Assembly: GCA_001931535.1 (NCBI GenBank)
Contig: CP016211.1
Coordinates: 9,780,377-9,844,376, forward strand
Direction: 5' to 3'
Length of the DNA stretch: 64,000 nucleotides
Source: Minicystis rosea
GTDB lineage: Bacteria; Myxococcota_A; Polyangia; Polyangiales; Polyangiaceae
Shown here: one piece after another, positions 1 through 8,885 of the stretch
How the letters are laid out: each line of letters opens with the position of its first letter
How positions within the stretch are numbered: the first letter of the stretch is position 1
Position numbers and translations under genes: made by a program
Notes under the pieces: generated by a model
What the model was told of the DNA's origin: nothing
Database searches by the model: none
The model's input: the letters and a program-made list of their open reading frames with translations, nothing else

Positions 1-186
1 GCAAACCATGCTCCCGCCCACGCCCGTGGCGCCTGCAGTCCCCGTGTTGCCGCCGGCGCTGCCGCCCGTACCACCGTGCGCGGATGCCGTGGTGGTCGCC
101 CCTGTCCCGTTCGCGCCGCTCCCGCCGCATCCCAAGGAAAGCAACATCGCGAGGACGGATCCGAAAGCCCAATGAAGCCGTTTCAT
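1..186 (-). CDS. Partial lipoprotein, N-terminal end only
   Basis: The reading frame starts at ATG 186 and runs off the left edge, leaving 62 codons. The N-terminus is a short basic MKRLHW followed by a hydrophobic stretch and a Cys at residue 20 in the context LLSLGC, which fits a lipoprotein signal peptide although the lipobox is not ideal. After the Cys comes a Gly/Thr/Ser/Ala-rich linker, as in many myxobacterial surface lipoproteins. A GGAGGG sits directly against the ATG, closer than normal for a ribosome binding site. The functional domain lies outside the window, so no role can be given. Confidence 0.55.
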   Translation of the reverse strand, partial: MKRLHWAFGSVLAMLLSLGCGGSGANGTGATTTASAHGGTGGSAGGNTGTAGATGVGGSMVC

Positions 187-243
187 CCCTCCATTGTATG
201 CCTCGACGTGCTTTGCGCGTCGGGATGAAAGGCATCTTCGATC

Positions 244-702
244 TCAAAAGACCGGGCACGTGCCGCCGAGGACATTGGTGCACTTGGGCATTGGATCCCC
301 GATGCCGCCGTCGGACCCGCAGCACGTCGCGCAGCACTTGGTGCCGGACGCGCAGAGATCCGCGGCTGGATCGCAGTCCGATCCCAGCGGCAACGCCGCC
401 TCGGCGCAGCGCCCCGCGACGCATGTACAAGGCAGCGGCGCAGCGCACGGCACCCCGCATCCCATCGGCGGCGGCAGCACGTCGGTCAGGCTCGCGCAGA
501 CGCCGCAACACCCACTCTCGCGAAACCCACACTCCGCATCGCTCACGCACGCGCCGGGCTCACCGGCGCCCGAGCTCGACGTGGCGCTCGTGCTCGACGT
601 GGTGCTCGTCGCGCCCCCGGTGCCGGCCGTCTCGATGGAGCTGCCGCAGGCGCTCGCGGCGACGAGGATCGCAGCGCAAACAAGGATCGTCGAAACACGC
701 AT
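244..702 (-). CDS. Small Cys-rich lipoprotein
   Basis: 152 residues from ATG 702; an ATG four codons upstream (714) is possible, but GGAGAG lies just ahead of 702. The signal peptide MRVSTILVCAAILVAASAC gives a lipobox Cys at residue 19. A Gly/Thr/Ser linker follows, then a domain with many Cys pairs (CGFRESGCCGVC, CCATCCGSDGG), suggesting a small disulfide-bonded extracytoplasmic domain. Proteins of this design are abundant in Polyangiales and mostly lack known functions. It lies downstream of the epimerase on the same strand with about 40 bp between them. No family assignment is possible from sequence alone. Confidence 0.75.
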   Translation of the reverse strand: MRVSTILVCAAILVAASACGSSIETAGTGGATSTTSSTSATSSSGAGEPGACVSDAECGFRESGCCGVCASLTDVLPPPMGCGVPCAAPLPCTCVAGRCAEAALPLGSDCDPAADLCASGTKCCATCCGSDGGIGDPMPKCTNVLGGTCPVF

Positions 703-745
703 CGGGCTCTCCATCGCAGAGCGACGCCTCGATGCTATCCCGACC

Positions 746-1687
746 TCACCTGCGGCTGCGATACCATTCCACGAAGCGCCGCAGCCCTTCTTCGAGGCCG
801 ATCTTGGGATCGTATCCCAGCTCCTCGTGGGCCCGCGTCACGTCGGCCAGCGTGTGCTGCACGTCGCCGCGCATCTCCGAGACGATCTCGATGCGCGGCG
901 TCTTCCCCAGCGCCGTACCGATCGCGGCCACCAGATCGCCGAGCTTCGTCGCGCGACAGCCGCCGAGGTTGTACGCGCGGAACCCCGGCCGCTGCCGCTC
1001 GATGGCGCCCACGGTCCCGTCGATGATGTCGTCGATGAACGTGTAATCGCGGCTGGTCTCGCCGTCGCCGCGCAGGAGAACCGGCTCGCCCTGCTCGATG
1101 GCGCGGGTGAATTTGTGGATGGCCATGTCGGGGCGCTGCCGCGGGCCGTACACCGTGAAATAGCGGAGCGCGGCCACGTCGATCCCCGTCGTGTAGACGG
1201 CGGCCCGGAGCGCGAGCTCGGCGCCGCGCTTGCTCGCGGCATAGGGGCTCACGGGATCGTCGATGCGATCGTCCTCGTGGAAGGGCACCTTGTCGTTGGC
1301 GCCGTACACCGAGGAGCTCGAGGCGAAGACCACGCGCTTGATCCCGTGACGAACCGCCGCGTCCGCGATGTTCTGCGCGCCCTCGATGTTCACGCGCATG
1401 TAGCGCGCGGGCTCCTTCAAGCTCGGGCTCACGCCCGCGAGGGCGGCGAGGTGGACGATGGCGTCGTAGCGGGAGGCGCCGAGGATCCGGTCCAGCAGTG
1501 GGACGTCGAGGATGTCGCCCTCGATCAGGCGATCCGCGCCGGCGAGCGCGATGTTCGCTGCCTTGGTCTTTCGGTCGTAGAAGGCGTCGAAGTTGTCCAG
1601 ACCCGTCACTTCGTGACCGCGGGCGAGGAGCCGTTCGGTGAGGTGGGAGCCGATGAATCCGGCCATTCCGGTCACGAGGAGCCGCAT
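746..1687 (-). CDS. NAD-dependent sugar-nucleotide epimerase (extended SDR)
   Basis: 313 residues, the usual length for UDP-glucose/UDP-glucuronate 4-epimerase-type enzymes. Visible motifs are the NAD-binding GMAGFIG (residues 7-13), the SSSSVYG strand, and the catalytic pair Y149/K153 in YAASK. The substrate-loop pattern RYFTVYGPRQRPDMAI is typical of UDP-glucuronate 4-epimerases, so that is the best guess; UDP-galactose or another nucleotide sugar remains possible. Such enzymes supply epimerised sugars for surface polysaccharides. It is transcribed away from the glycosyltransferase operon that begins at 1837, so the two units share a 149-bp divergent intergenic region and plausibly a pathway. 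Confidence 0.88.
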   Translation of the reverse strand: MRLLVTGMAGFIGSHLTERLLARGHEVTGLDNFDAFYDRKTKAANIALAGADRLIEGDILDVPLLDRILGASRYDAIVHLAALAGVSPSLKEPARYMRVNIEGAQNIADAAVRHGIKRVVFASSSSVYGANDKVPFHEDDRIDDPVSPYAASKRGAELALRAAVYTTGIDVAALRYFTVYGPRQRPDMAIHKFTRAIEQGEPVLLRGDGETSRDYTFIDDIIDGTVGAIERQRPGFRAYNLGGCRATKLGDLVAAIGTALGKTPRIEIVSEMRGDVQHTLADVTRAHEELGYDPKIGLEEGLRRFVEWYRSRR

Positions 1688-1836
1688 CGGGGCGCGAACC
1701 TAGCAGGCTCGCGCGCCCATCGCACGCGAGCATCTCGGGGCCTTGTCGTGGGTGCGCGGCGCTGCGATCGTGCCCGCGGATTTTCAGGCCGCGGGACGAC
1801 CTTGCCGGCTCGCCCTTTCTGCTATCCTGCGCGCCC

Positions 1837-2871
1837 GTGACAGCCCAGGAAGCGATGGCGGAAGCGCAGGCCGCCGAGTCCGCGCCGGTGAGCGGTGGTG
1901 CCGCCATCGTCAACCTCCGCCCGGCGAGCGCCGTAGACGCGCCCGAGATCTCCATCATCGTCCCCGGCCTCAACGAGGCCGAGAGCCTCGGCGAGCTCGC
2001 CGCCCGCATTCGCCAGAGCCTCGAAGGTCAGCGCACCTTCGAGGTCATCTTCGTGGACGACGGCAGCACCGACAACTCGTGGGAGGTCATCTCCACGCTC
2101 TCCCGCGAGGACGCGCGCGTGAAGGGCGTGCGCCTGCGCAAGAACTTCGGCAAGGCCATGGCCCTCTCGGCCGGCTTCCAGCGCGCGCGCGGCGAGATCA
2201 TCGTCACCCTCGACGCCGATCTCCAGGACGACCCGGCCGACCTCCATGCCTTCATCGCCAAGATCGAAGAGGGCATGGACGTCGTCGTCGGTTGGAAGGT
2301 GCAGCGCCTCGATCCGAGCAACCGCCTCATCCTCTCGCGCATCTTCAACGCCACCGTGCGCAAGGCCACGGGCGTGAAGCTCCACGACATGAACTGCGGC
2401 TTCAAAGCCTACCGGCGCGAGGTCATCCGCAGCATCCCCGTCTACGGCGATCTCTTCCGCTTCATCCCCGCCTTCGCCGCGTGGGAGGGCTTCCGTGTCG
2501 CCGAGGTCCCCGTCAAGCATCACGCCCGCAAGTACGGCCACTCGCGCTATGGCCTCGAGCGCATCCTCCGCGGCTTCTTCGATCTCTTGAGCGTGATGTT
2601 CCTCACGCGCTACCAGCGCAAGCCGATGCACCTCTTCGGTCTCATCGGCCTCGTCTTGGGTGGCATCGGCTTCATCACCGAGCTCTACCTGACCGTCCTC
2701 TGGTTCCGCGGTCACAAGATCGGCGATCGCCCGCTCCTCCTCTTGGGCGCGCTCGAGATCCTGGCGGGCATCCAGTTCTTCTCCATGGGCTTCATCGGCG
2801 AGTTCCTCACCTACCAGAACCACCGCAGGATCGACGCGGAGGACCTGCCCATCCGCGAGGAGATCAAGTGA
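1837..2871 (+). CDS. GT2 family glycosyltransferase, DPM1/GtrB-like
   Basis: 344 residues with a GTG start at 1837. A GT-A fold is shown by SIIVPGLNEAESLG, VDDGSTDNS and the metal-binding TLDADLQDDP (D126, D128). Two hydrophobic segments near residues 268-293 and 300-325 anchor the C-terminus, as in polyprenyl-phosphate glycosyltransferases of the DPM1/GtrB/ArnC type, which move a sugar from a nucleotide donor to a lipid carrier at the inner membrane. About 35 residues precede the catalytic domain, so a later start is possible. It is the first gene of an operon: its TGA overlaps the GTG of the methyltransferase by four bases, and a YbhN-like protein and a DUF2079 protein follow. Donor sugar unknown. 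Confidence 0.88.
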   Translation: MTAQEAMAEAQAAESAPVSGGAAIVNLRPASAVDAPEISIIVPGLNEAESLGELAARIRQSLEGQRTFEVIFVDDGSTDNSWEVISTLSREDARVKGVRLRKNFGKAMALSAGFQRARGEIIVTLDADLQDDPADLHAFIAKIEEGMDVVVGWKVQRLDPSNRLILSRIFNATVRKATGVKLHDMNCGFKAYRREVIRSIPVYGDLFRFIPAFAAWEGFRVAEVPVKHHARKYGHSRYGLERILRGFFDLLSVMFLTRYQRKPMHLFGLIGLVLGGIGFITELYLTVLWFRGHKIGDRPLLLLGALEILAGIQFFSMGFIGEFLTYQNHRRIDAEDLPIREEIK

Positions 2872-3476
2872 TCCCCGACGAGTATTTCGCGCGCTTCGAT
2901 ACGCAGAAGTACCAGAACAAGAACCCCGTCCAGCGCGCCCTCATCCGCCGCTTCGTGACCACGCTGCACGACCTCTTCATCGAGGGCGGCCCGTTCACGT
3001 CGGTGCTCGAGGTCGGCGTCGGCGAGGGCTTCATCTCCGGCTACCTCTCGGAGAAGTTCCCCGCCATCAAGTTCACCGGCATCGATCTCTCCGCCAACGA
3101 CATCGATCGTTTGAGCTCCAAGTTTCCTCGGGTCGAAGGCCACGTGGGCTCCGCCTACGAGCTCGGCGCCCTCCCCGGCGGCTACGATCTCGTCATCTGC
3201 GCCGAGGTCCTCGAGCACCTCGACACGCCCGACCGCGCCCTCGACGCCATGCTCGCGCACAAGCCGCGGCGGCTCCTCCTCTCGGTGCCGCACGAGCCGT
3301 TCTTCATGCTGTCGAACCTCGCCCGCGGGAAGAACGTGAGCCGCTTCGGCAACGATCCCGAGCACGTCAACCACTGGGGCACGAGCTCCTTCCGCCGCAT
3401 GCTCTCGACGCGCCTCGACGTCCTCCGCCTCACCACGTCATACCCGTGGATTCTCGCGCTGACCGCCCCGCGCTGA
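2868..3476 (+). CDS. Class I SAM-dependent methyltransferase
   Basis: 202 residues starting at GTG 2868, which overlaps the stop of the glycosyltransferase (GTGA), so the two are translationally coupled. The SAM-binding core is clear: VLEVGVGEGF (motif I), FTGIDLS (end of strand 2) and CAEVLEHLDTPDRAL (motif post-II/III), as in the methyltransferase 11/23 families. Context suggests the acceptor is a lipid-linked or membrane glycan intermediate made by the neighbouring glycosyltransferase; the sequence itself does not reveal the substrate. Confidence 0.85.
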   Translation: MIPDEYFARFDTQKYQNKNPVQRALIRRFVTTLHDLFIEGGPFTSVLEVGVGEGFISGYLSEKFPAIKFTGIDLSANDIDRLSSKFPRVEGHVGSAYELGALPGGYDLVICAEVLEHLDTPDRALDAMLAHKPRRLLLSVPHEPFFMLSNLARGKNVSRFGNDPEHVNHWGTSSFRRMLSTRLDVLRLTTSYPWILALTAPR

Positions 3477-3544
3477 CCCACGGTGGGGGCTCGCCCGACG
3501 CATCGGGATCCACCATCGATCCATCGATCGACTCGCCTCTCGAT

Positions 3545-3562
3545 GGGGCCGCAAGCGGCCCC
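3545..3562. repeat. GGGGCCGC-AA-GCGGCCCC hairpin, dispersed family copy 1
   Basis: A perfect 8-bp inverted repeat with a 2-nt loop, preceded by CGAT. Similar hairpins occur at 22574-22591 and 49203-49240. It sits between the methyltransferase stop and the preferred start of the YbhN-like gene, and is used as evidence against the upstream GTG start of that gene. Confidence 0.7.
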
Positions 3563-3649
3563 AAACCCCGCGCCGGACGAGCCGGCGCTGATCACGATGG
3601 TGGCTCTGCGATCACCACCACCATCGACATCGATCACGACAGCGCTGCG

Positions 3650-4699
3650 ATGAGCACCGGCCCCGCGGAGGCGTCCGCTCCCAAGCTCACCACCGAGAGC
3701 TCCGCTCCCAAGCCCAACGCGCACGCGCCGCAGAAGCGCCTCGTTCGTGGGCTCATACGGCTCGTCGGGCCGGTGTTGCTCGTGCTCGTCATCGCCCGCA
3801 TGAAGGACCCGGCGGCGCTCGTTCGCGCGGTGGCCGCAGCGAGCTTCGCGCCCCTCGCGCTCGCGATCCTGCTCAACCTCGTCAACATCCACCTCAAGGT
3901 CATTCGCTGGGACGTCATCCTGCGCACGCGCGGCATCGTCTATCCACGCCGTCGCGCTTGGGCCTCGTTCATGACCTCGCTCTACGTCGGCCTGCTCACG
4001 CCGGGCCGGGTGGGCGACGTCCTCCGCGCGCAGTACCTTCGCAACGATCTCGGTGTCCCCTACGCCGAAGGCATCGCCTCCATCGTCGTCGATCGGCTCT
4101 GCGATCTCTACGTCCTCGCAGCCTTCGTCGCCGTCGGCGTGGTGCGCTACGCGCCCGTCCTCGCCGGGAGCCTCGCCTTCGTCACGTGGGGAGGCGTGGT
4201 GGCCACCGTCCTCGGCCCGCTCGTGCTTTTCATCCCCGGTGTCGCGGAGGCCTTGCTCGGCCGCGCCTTCGCGCGCTTCTCCCCCGAGGGTGGGCGCGCG
4301 GGCTTCACGCGCTTCCTCGCCGCGGTGCGCGCCAACGTGGGGCGGCCCTTGCTCCTCACGATCCCGCTCACCGTCGCCACCTTCTTCATCAACTACCTGC
4401 AGGGCTATCTCATCGCGCATGCCATCGGCCTGCCGATGACGTTCTTCGACGCCACGTGCCTCTTGGCCATCGCCAGCCTGCTCGGCTTGTTGCCCATCTC
4501 CGTGTCGGGCGTCGGTGTGAGGGAGCTCTTCTTCGCGCTCGCCTTTCCGATGCTCGGCTTCTCCGCCGATGCCGGCGTGAGCTTCGGCCTCCTCGTTTTC
4601 TTCGTCATCTACTTGGTCATCGTCCTCGTCGGCTTCGTGAGCTGGCAGATCGCACCTCCGCCTTCTGCACCTCACGCGGCGCCCTCTCCACCCCCTTGA
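3650..4699 (+). CDS. YbhN/LPG-synthase TM-type integral membrane protein
   Basis: 349 residues from ATG 3650, with about eight hydrophobic segments and the family signatures LNLVNIHLKVIRWDVIL, GRVGDVLRAQYL and IVVDRLCDLYVL seen in UPF0104/YbhN proteins and the flippase half of lysylphosphatidylglycerol synthase. Members are thought to move or bind lipids in the inner membrane. An in-frame GTG at 3446 would add 68 Ser/Asp/Pro-rich residues, but that stretch contains a perfect GGGGCCGC hairpin of a dispersed type found in intergenic DNA elsewhere in the window, and 349 residues is the usual family length, so the later start is preferred. Third gene of the putative glycolipid operon. Confidence 0.82.
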   Translation: MSTGPAEASAPKLTTESSAPKPNAHAPQKRLVRGLIRLVGPVLLVLVIARMKDPAALVRAVAAASFAPLALAILLNLVNIHLKVIRWDVILRTRGIVYPRRRAWASFMTSLYVGLLTPGRVGDVLRAQYLRNDLGVPYAEGIASIVVDRLCDLYVLAAFVAVGVVRYAPVLAGSLAFVTWGGVVATVLGPLVLFIPGVAEALLGRAFARFSPEGGRAGFTRFLAAVRANVGRPLLLTIPLTVATFFINYLQGYLIAHAIGLPMTFFDATCLLAIASLLGLLPISVSGVGVRELFFALAFPMLGFSADAGVSFGLLVFFVIYLVIVLVGFVSWQIAPPPSAPHAAPSPPP

Positions 4700-4726
4700 C
4701 AAGGGGAAGAAAGTAGCCGATTCGCC

Positions 4727-6811
4727 GTGCCCGTGCTTCCCCGCGTGCGTGCCAAACTCAGGGACGTCGCTCAGTCACTCGACGCGTTCTCCCTGCGCCT
4801 CTCCAGCGTCACGGTGCACGTGCTGCTCTGGCCGCTCGCGTATGCGGTCACGCTTTGCGCCGCTGTCTTCCTCGCGCGTCACACGAGCTGGCTCGCGGTC
4901 ATCACTACCAACAAGGTCCCCCTCGCCGACAGCTTTCGGATGGGCATTTGGACAGGCATCGCGATCGTCGCGATGGGCTTGTTCTACGGTGCCGTCCTCC
5001 TCGTGCGCCGCCTGCGTCGCGGCGCCTCCGGCGGCCTCGCCACGGTGGCCGAGATCAACCGGCGCCTCCGGCCCGTGCTCGCCGCGCCCCTCTTCGGCGC
5101 GCTCGCGCAATCGGGCATCGAGCGTGACAGCCCGAAGGAGACGTTCTTCTTCGTCCTCCTGTGTGCCTTCGCCGTCGGCGCCGGCGTCTATGCATGGACG
5201 CGCCCCGCGCCGATCGACGATGGCCTCGATGCGCCTCCGCCGCCGAGCCCCCTCCGCGAGGGCCTCGCGCAGGCCGCGGCGACGTTCAGCGTCGCCGGCC
5301 TCTGGGCGGGATATGGCCTCTTCTTCTCGTGGCTCTCGATCACCAACCACCGTGCGCTCAACACCCGCACCACCGACCTCGGCTATTACGACAACATCTT
5401 CTGGCAATCGATCCACGGTCGCCCGCTGGCCTGCTCCTTCATCAAGGCCGGTTATCACGGCTCGGCCCATTTCGATCCGCTCCTCGTCGTCCTCTCGCCG
5501 CTCTACCTGCTCCACTCGAACGCGGAGATGCTCCTCGTCCTCCAGTCGGTGTGGCTCGGCATGGGCGTGCTCCCGCTCTATCTCCTCGCGTACCACAAGC
5601 TCGGTCGCCGCCTGCCCGCGTTGGCCATCGCGGCGATGTACGCCCTCTATCCTGCGCTCCACGGCGCCAACATGTACGAGTTCCACTCGCTCACGCTGCT
5701 CTCGCCGCTCGTCCTCACCCTGCTCTACTTCCTCGAGGTCGGCGCCTTCCGCGCGTACTTCATCGCGCTCATCCCCGCGCTCCTCTGCCGCGAGGACGTC
5801 GCGCTCGTCATGTGCTTCGTCGGCGCCTACTGCATCTACACGCGCGTCCCGCGCATGGTGCGCACGGGCTGGCTCACCATCCTCGCGAGCCTCGTGTACT
5901 TCGGCGTCGTGAAGAAGTTCTTCATGACCTCGGCGGACATCTTCATGTCCGGCAAGGACTCGTACTCGTTCGCCTACTACTACGAGGATCTGATCCCGAA
6001 CCACAACGGCATCGGGGGCCTGCTCCTCTCCATCCTGACGAATCCGGTCTTCGTCCTCCGCACCATGATGACGGAGCCGAAGATTCAATATCTCCTCACG
6101 CTCTTCGTCCCCGTGCTCTTTTTGCCCTTCGTGGCCAAGCCGGGGCGCGTGCTCCTCCTCTACGGTCTGCTCTTCTGTCTGCTCGCCTCGCGCAGCGCGG
6201 TGTATTCACCGCACTTCCAATATTCGAGCGTCATCCTCCCCATGGCCTTCGCCCTCACGCCGGAGGCCATTCGGCAGATTCGCGACGGCCGCGTCGCCGA
6301 CACGTTCGGTCTCGACGGCCAGCGCCTCGCGCGCGCCCTCGTGCCTGCGGCCTTCGTCGCCAGCGCGCTCGTGTCGTGGAAGTTCGGCGGCTTCATCGAC
6401 AATCAGGCCTTCCGCGGCGGCTTCGTCCGCGTGGCCCGCGGCCTCGGCGACAAGGAGCGCGAGACCTTCAACTGGATCCGCGAGACCACCGCGCAGATCC
6501 CGGCGAACGCCAGCGTCGGCACCACCAACCGGCTCGGCGCGCACGTCTCCAGCCGGCGTCACGCGTACTTCTATCCCGAGCACCAGAACGTCGATTACCT
6601 CTTCATCGACGAGAACGAGATCAAGGCAGGCGAGCTCGACAAGCACAACAAGAACGTGCAAACCGGCGCCTTCGTTCTGGTCGCCCGCCGCGAGAAGATG
6701 GCCCTCTTCAAGCGCGGCGCGAACAAGGGCGCTCCGGCGGCCGCGCCTGCTGCCCCCAAGCCCGCGGCGCCTCCGCCGGCGCCTGCCCCCGCGCCTCCGC
6801 CCCAGCCCTGA
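4727..6811 (+). CDS. DUF2079 multi-pass membrane protein
   Basis: 694 residues, GTG start 27 bp after the preceding gene. It has roughly a dozen hydrophobic segments and the DUF2079 signature around residues 210-290, including TTDLGYYDNIFWQS and GSAHFDPLLVVLSPLYLL. DUF2079 proteins resemble GT-C type membrane glycosyltransferases and often sit in glycolipid or polysaccharide loci; the function is not proven. The C-terminus ends in a cytoplasmic or periplasmic Ala/Pro tail of about 35 residues. Position at the end of the GT2-methyltransferase-YbhN operon suggests a polyprenyl-linked-sugar-dependent glycosyl transfer step, which is inference from context and fold class. Confidence 0.85.
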   Translation: MPVLPRVRAKLRDVAQSLDAFSLRLSSVTVHVLLWPLAYAVTLCAAVFLARHTSWLAVITTNKVPLADSFRMGIWTGIAIVAMGLFYGAVLLVRRLRRGASGGLATVAEINRRLRPVLAAPLFGALAQSGIERDSPKETFFFVLLCAFAVGAGVYAWTRPAPIDDGLDAPPPPSPLREGLAQAAATFSVAGLWAGYGLFFSWLSITNHRALNTRTTDLGYYDNIFWQSIHGRPLACSFIKAGYHGSAHFDPLLVVLSPLYLLHSNAEMLLVLQSVWLGMGVLPLYLLAYHKLGRRLPALAIAAMYALYPALHGANMYEFHSLTLLSPLVLTLLYFLEVGAFRAYFIALIPALLCREDVALVMCFVGAYCIYTRVPRMVRTGWLTILASLVYFGVVKKFFMTSADIFMSGKDSYSFAYYYEDLIPNHNGIGGLLLSILTNPVFVLRTMMTEPKIQYLLTLFVPVLFLPFVAKPGRVLLLYGLLFCLLASRSAVYSPHFQYSSVILPMAFALTPEAIRQIRDGRVADTFGLDGQRLARALVPAAFVASALVSWKFGGFIDNQAFRGGFVRVARGLGDKERETFNWIRETTAQIPANASVGTTNRLGAHVSSRRHAYFYPEHQNVDYLFIDENEIKAGELDKHNKNVQTGAFVLVARREKMALFKRGANKGAPAAAPAAPKPAAPPPAPAPAPPPQP

Positions 6812-6868
6812 AGCGCCGAGCGATCGGAGCGGCGCCCGCCGCACGCGCTGCGTGCTAGGGCAAGAGGC

Positions 6869-7315
6869 ATGTCCGCTCCCTCACACCTGCTCGTCGCCGT
6901 CGACTTCAACACCCTGTCCGAACGCGCCTTGGAGCGCGCCCTCGATCTCGCCGGCCCCCTCGGCGCGCGCGTGACGGTGCTGCACGTCTATGCGCTCCCC
7001 GTGCTGCGCATCGCCGACAGCGACATCGTCCCCTCGGGCGAGGAGGCTGTCCGCCTCACGGCCGACGCCGAGCAGCAGCTCGAAGCGCTCCTCGCGCGCC
7101 ACGAGCGCCCGGGCATCACCGTCGATCGTCACCTGCGCACCGGCCGTCCGCCCGCCGAAGAGATCCTCGCCACCGCCGAAGAGCTCGGCGCCGACATGAT
7201 CGTCGTCGGCACCCACGGCCGCGGCGCCCTCGGCCGCGCCCTCCTCGGCAGCGTCGCCATGGACGTGCTGCGCACCTCCAAGATCCCCGTGCTCAGCGTC
7301 CACGAAGCGCGCTGA
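6869..7315 (+). CDS. Universal stress protein (UspA family)
   Basis: 148 residues, a typical single Usp domain. It begins HLLVAVDFNTLSERALERAL and ends with the ATP-binding loop GADMIVVGTHGRGALGRALLGSVAMDVL, matching the G-2x-G-9x-G(S/T) pattern of ATP-binding Usp proteins. Cytoplasmic; family members modulate stress survival by poorly defined mechanisms. It starts 57 bp after the DUF2079 gene and could be cotranscribed. Confidence 0.93.
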   Translation: MSAPSHLLVAVDFNTLSERALERALDLAGPLGARVTVLHVYALPVLRIADSDIVPSGEEAVRLTADAEQQLEALLARHERPGITVDRHLRTGRPPAEEILATAEELGADMIVVGTHGRGALGRALLGSVAMDVLRTSKIPVLSVHEAR

Positions 7316-7470
7316 CCGCCCGCGAAAAACCTGCTCTCCCAGCTTTTTCTTCGCCTCCTCGCGCGCTCCCCGCGCTCCAACTGCCGCCCCAAATCATTCT
7401 CGACTAAACCGATGCGGCATTCGCCGTGGAGGTTGCGTCCGGCTGCCCGAGCGCGTCATCCTTCGGCGGC

Positions 7471-8529
7471 ATGGCCATCGTCGTCCGTGGTCTCGTCAAA
7501 GCGTTCGGTCCCACCAAGGTGGTCGATCGCGTCTCGTTCACGATCCCGAGCGGCGAGCTCGTCGCCCTCCTCGGGCCGAGCGGCGGTGGCAAGAGCACGG
7601 TGCTGCGCATGATCGCGGGCCTCGAAGAGCCGGACGAAGGCGAGGTCGAGCTCAACGGCGCGCCGGCCACGCGCATGCGCGTACAGGAGCGCGCGGTCGG
7701 CTTCGTCTTCCAGCACTACGCGCTCTTCCGGCACATGACGGTGCGGGAGAACATCGCCTTCGGCCTGACGGTGAAGAAGCGGCCCAAGGCCGAGATCGAC
7801 GCCACCGTGAGCGAGCTGCTCGATCTGGTGCAGCTCCACGCCCTCGGCGAGCGCTACCCGGCCGAGCTCTCCGGTGGCCAGCGCCAGCGCGTCGCCCTCG
7901 CGCGCGCCTTGGCCCCGCGTCCCTCGTTGCTCCTCCTCGACGAGCCCTTCGGCGCGCTCGACGCCAAGGTGCGCGTCGAGCTGCGCGAGTGGATCCGCCG
8001 CCTGCACAAGGAGCGCGAGATCACGAGCGTCTTCGTGACCCACGATCAGGAAGAAGCCATGGCCCTCGCGGACCGCGTGATCGTGCTGCACAAGGGCCGT
8101 GTCGAGCAGATCGGCACGCCCGAAGAGATCTACGATCGCCCCGCCACCGAGTTCGTCGCGAGCTTCGTCGGCTCCACCAACGTCCTCTCCGGCGAGGTGA
8201 AGGGCGGCAAAGCCTCCCTCGGCGCGCTCGCCGCCTCCGCCCCTCCCGGCGTGAGCGACGGCGACCGCGTGCGCGCCTTCGTGCGCCCGCACGACGTGGA
8301 AATCACCACGCCCTCCGGCACCGACAGCACCGCCGTGGCCACCGCCCGCATCGAGCGCATGACCCGCATCGGCTTCATGATCCGCTTCGAGCTCAAGCTC
8401 GCCGACGGCCAACCCCTCAGCGTGGAAATCACCAAAGACCGCGCCGCCGAGCTCGGCGTCACCGAAGGCGACGACGTCTTCGTGAACCTCCGCGAAGCCC
8501 GCATCTTCGTGCAGGACTACGCCATCTGA
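7471..8529 (+). CDS. CysA-like ABC transporter ATP-binding protein
   Basis: 352 residues from ATG 7471; an in-frame GTG at 7426 would add 15 unconserved residues. The ATPase has Walker A GPSGGGKST, Q-loop FQHYALF, signature LSGGQRQRVALARAL, Walker B LLLLDEPFGALDAKV and H-switch THDQEEAMALADR. The C-terminal TOBE-like region carries RAFVRPHDVEI, typical of sulfate/thiosulfate importer ATPases (CysA), though other CUT1/sulfate-type substrates are possible. No permease or binding protein lies nearby, so it is an orphan. A sulfate role would fit the cysteine synthase and sulfite reductase genes 9-17 kb downstream. Confidence 0.88.
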   Translation: MAIVVRGLVKAFGPTKVVDRVSFTIPSGELVALLGPSGGGKSTVLRMIAGLEEPDEGEVELNGAPATRMRVQERAVGFVFQHYALFRHMTVRENIAFGLTVKKRPKAEIDATVSELLDLVQLHALGERYPAELSGGQRQRVALARALAPRPSLLLLDEPFGALDAKVRVELREWIRRLHKEREITSVFVTHDQEEAMALADRVIVLHKGRVEQIGTPEEIYDRPATEFVASFVGSTNVLSGEVKGGKASLGALAASAPPGVSDGDRVRAFVRPHDVEITTPSGTDSTAVATARIERMTRIGFMIRFELKLADGQPLSVEITKDRAAELGVTEGDDVFVNLREARIFVQDYAI

Positions 8530-8561
8530 CCGCAGAGGGCGCAGCGCCCGAAGCAGACTTC

Positions 8562-8880
8562 AACGCGAAGGCGCAAAGACGCCTTCGTCTCTCGTGCCTT
8601 GGTGCTTTGCCGATGAGCGTCGAGCCAAAGCACGAAGAAGATTTAACGCAAAGGCGCAAAGACGCAGAGACGCAAAAAGGCGGGGAGAGATGGGCCTTTT
8701 CGTCTCTCATGCCTTGGGGCTGTACGGACGAGCGTCGAGCAAAGCACGAAGGAGATTTGAACGCAGAGGCGCAAAGCATTTTGCGCACCGAAAGACGCAA
8801 AGGCACGGGAGACGAAGGCAGATCAATCTCTTCCCGCCTTTTTTGCGTCTCTGCGCCTTTGCGCCTTTGCGTTAAATTCT
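8562..8880. repeat. Composite repeat region built from AACGCAAAGGCGCAAAGACGC units
   Basis: This gene-free stretch holds direct copies of an AACGCRAAGGCGCAAAGACGC unit at about 8562 and 8645 and a diverged one near 8760. A 51-bp segment at 8641-8691 recurs in inverted orientation at 8827-8877 with about three differences. The sequence between the units (about 8587-8644) is repeated directly at 8703-8760. Related sequence recurs at 14078-14120 and 38088-38150. It looks like a mobile or REP/MITE-type repeat or a large fold-back 3' structure. No gene is visible inside it. Confidence 0.8.
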
Positions 8881-8885
8881 CCCTC

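Noticed and set aside
3446..3649. Extended N-terminus of the YbhN-like protein from GTG 3446
   Set aside because: The stretch holds a dispersed hairpin and low-complexity sequence, and overlaps the previous gene; the shorter product has normal family length.
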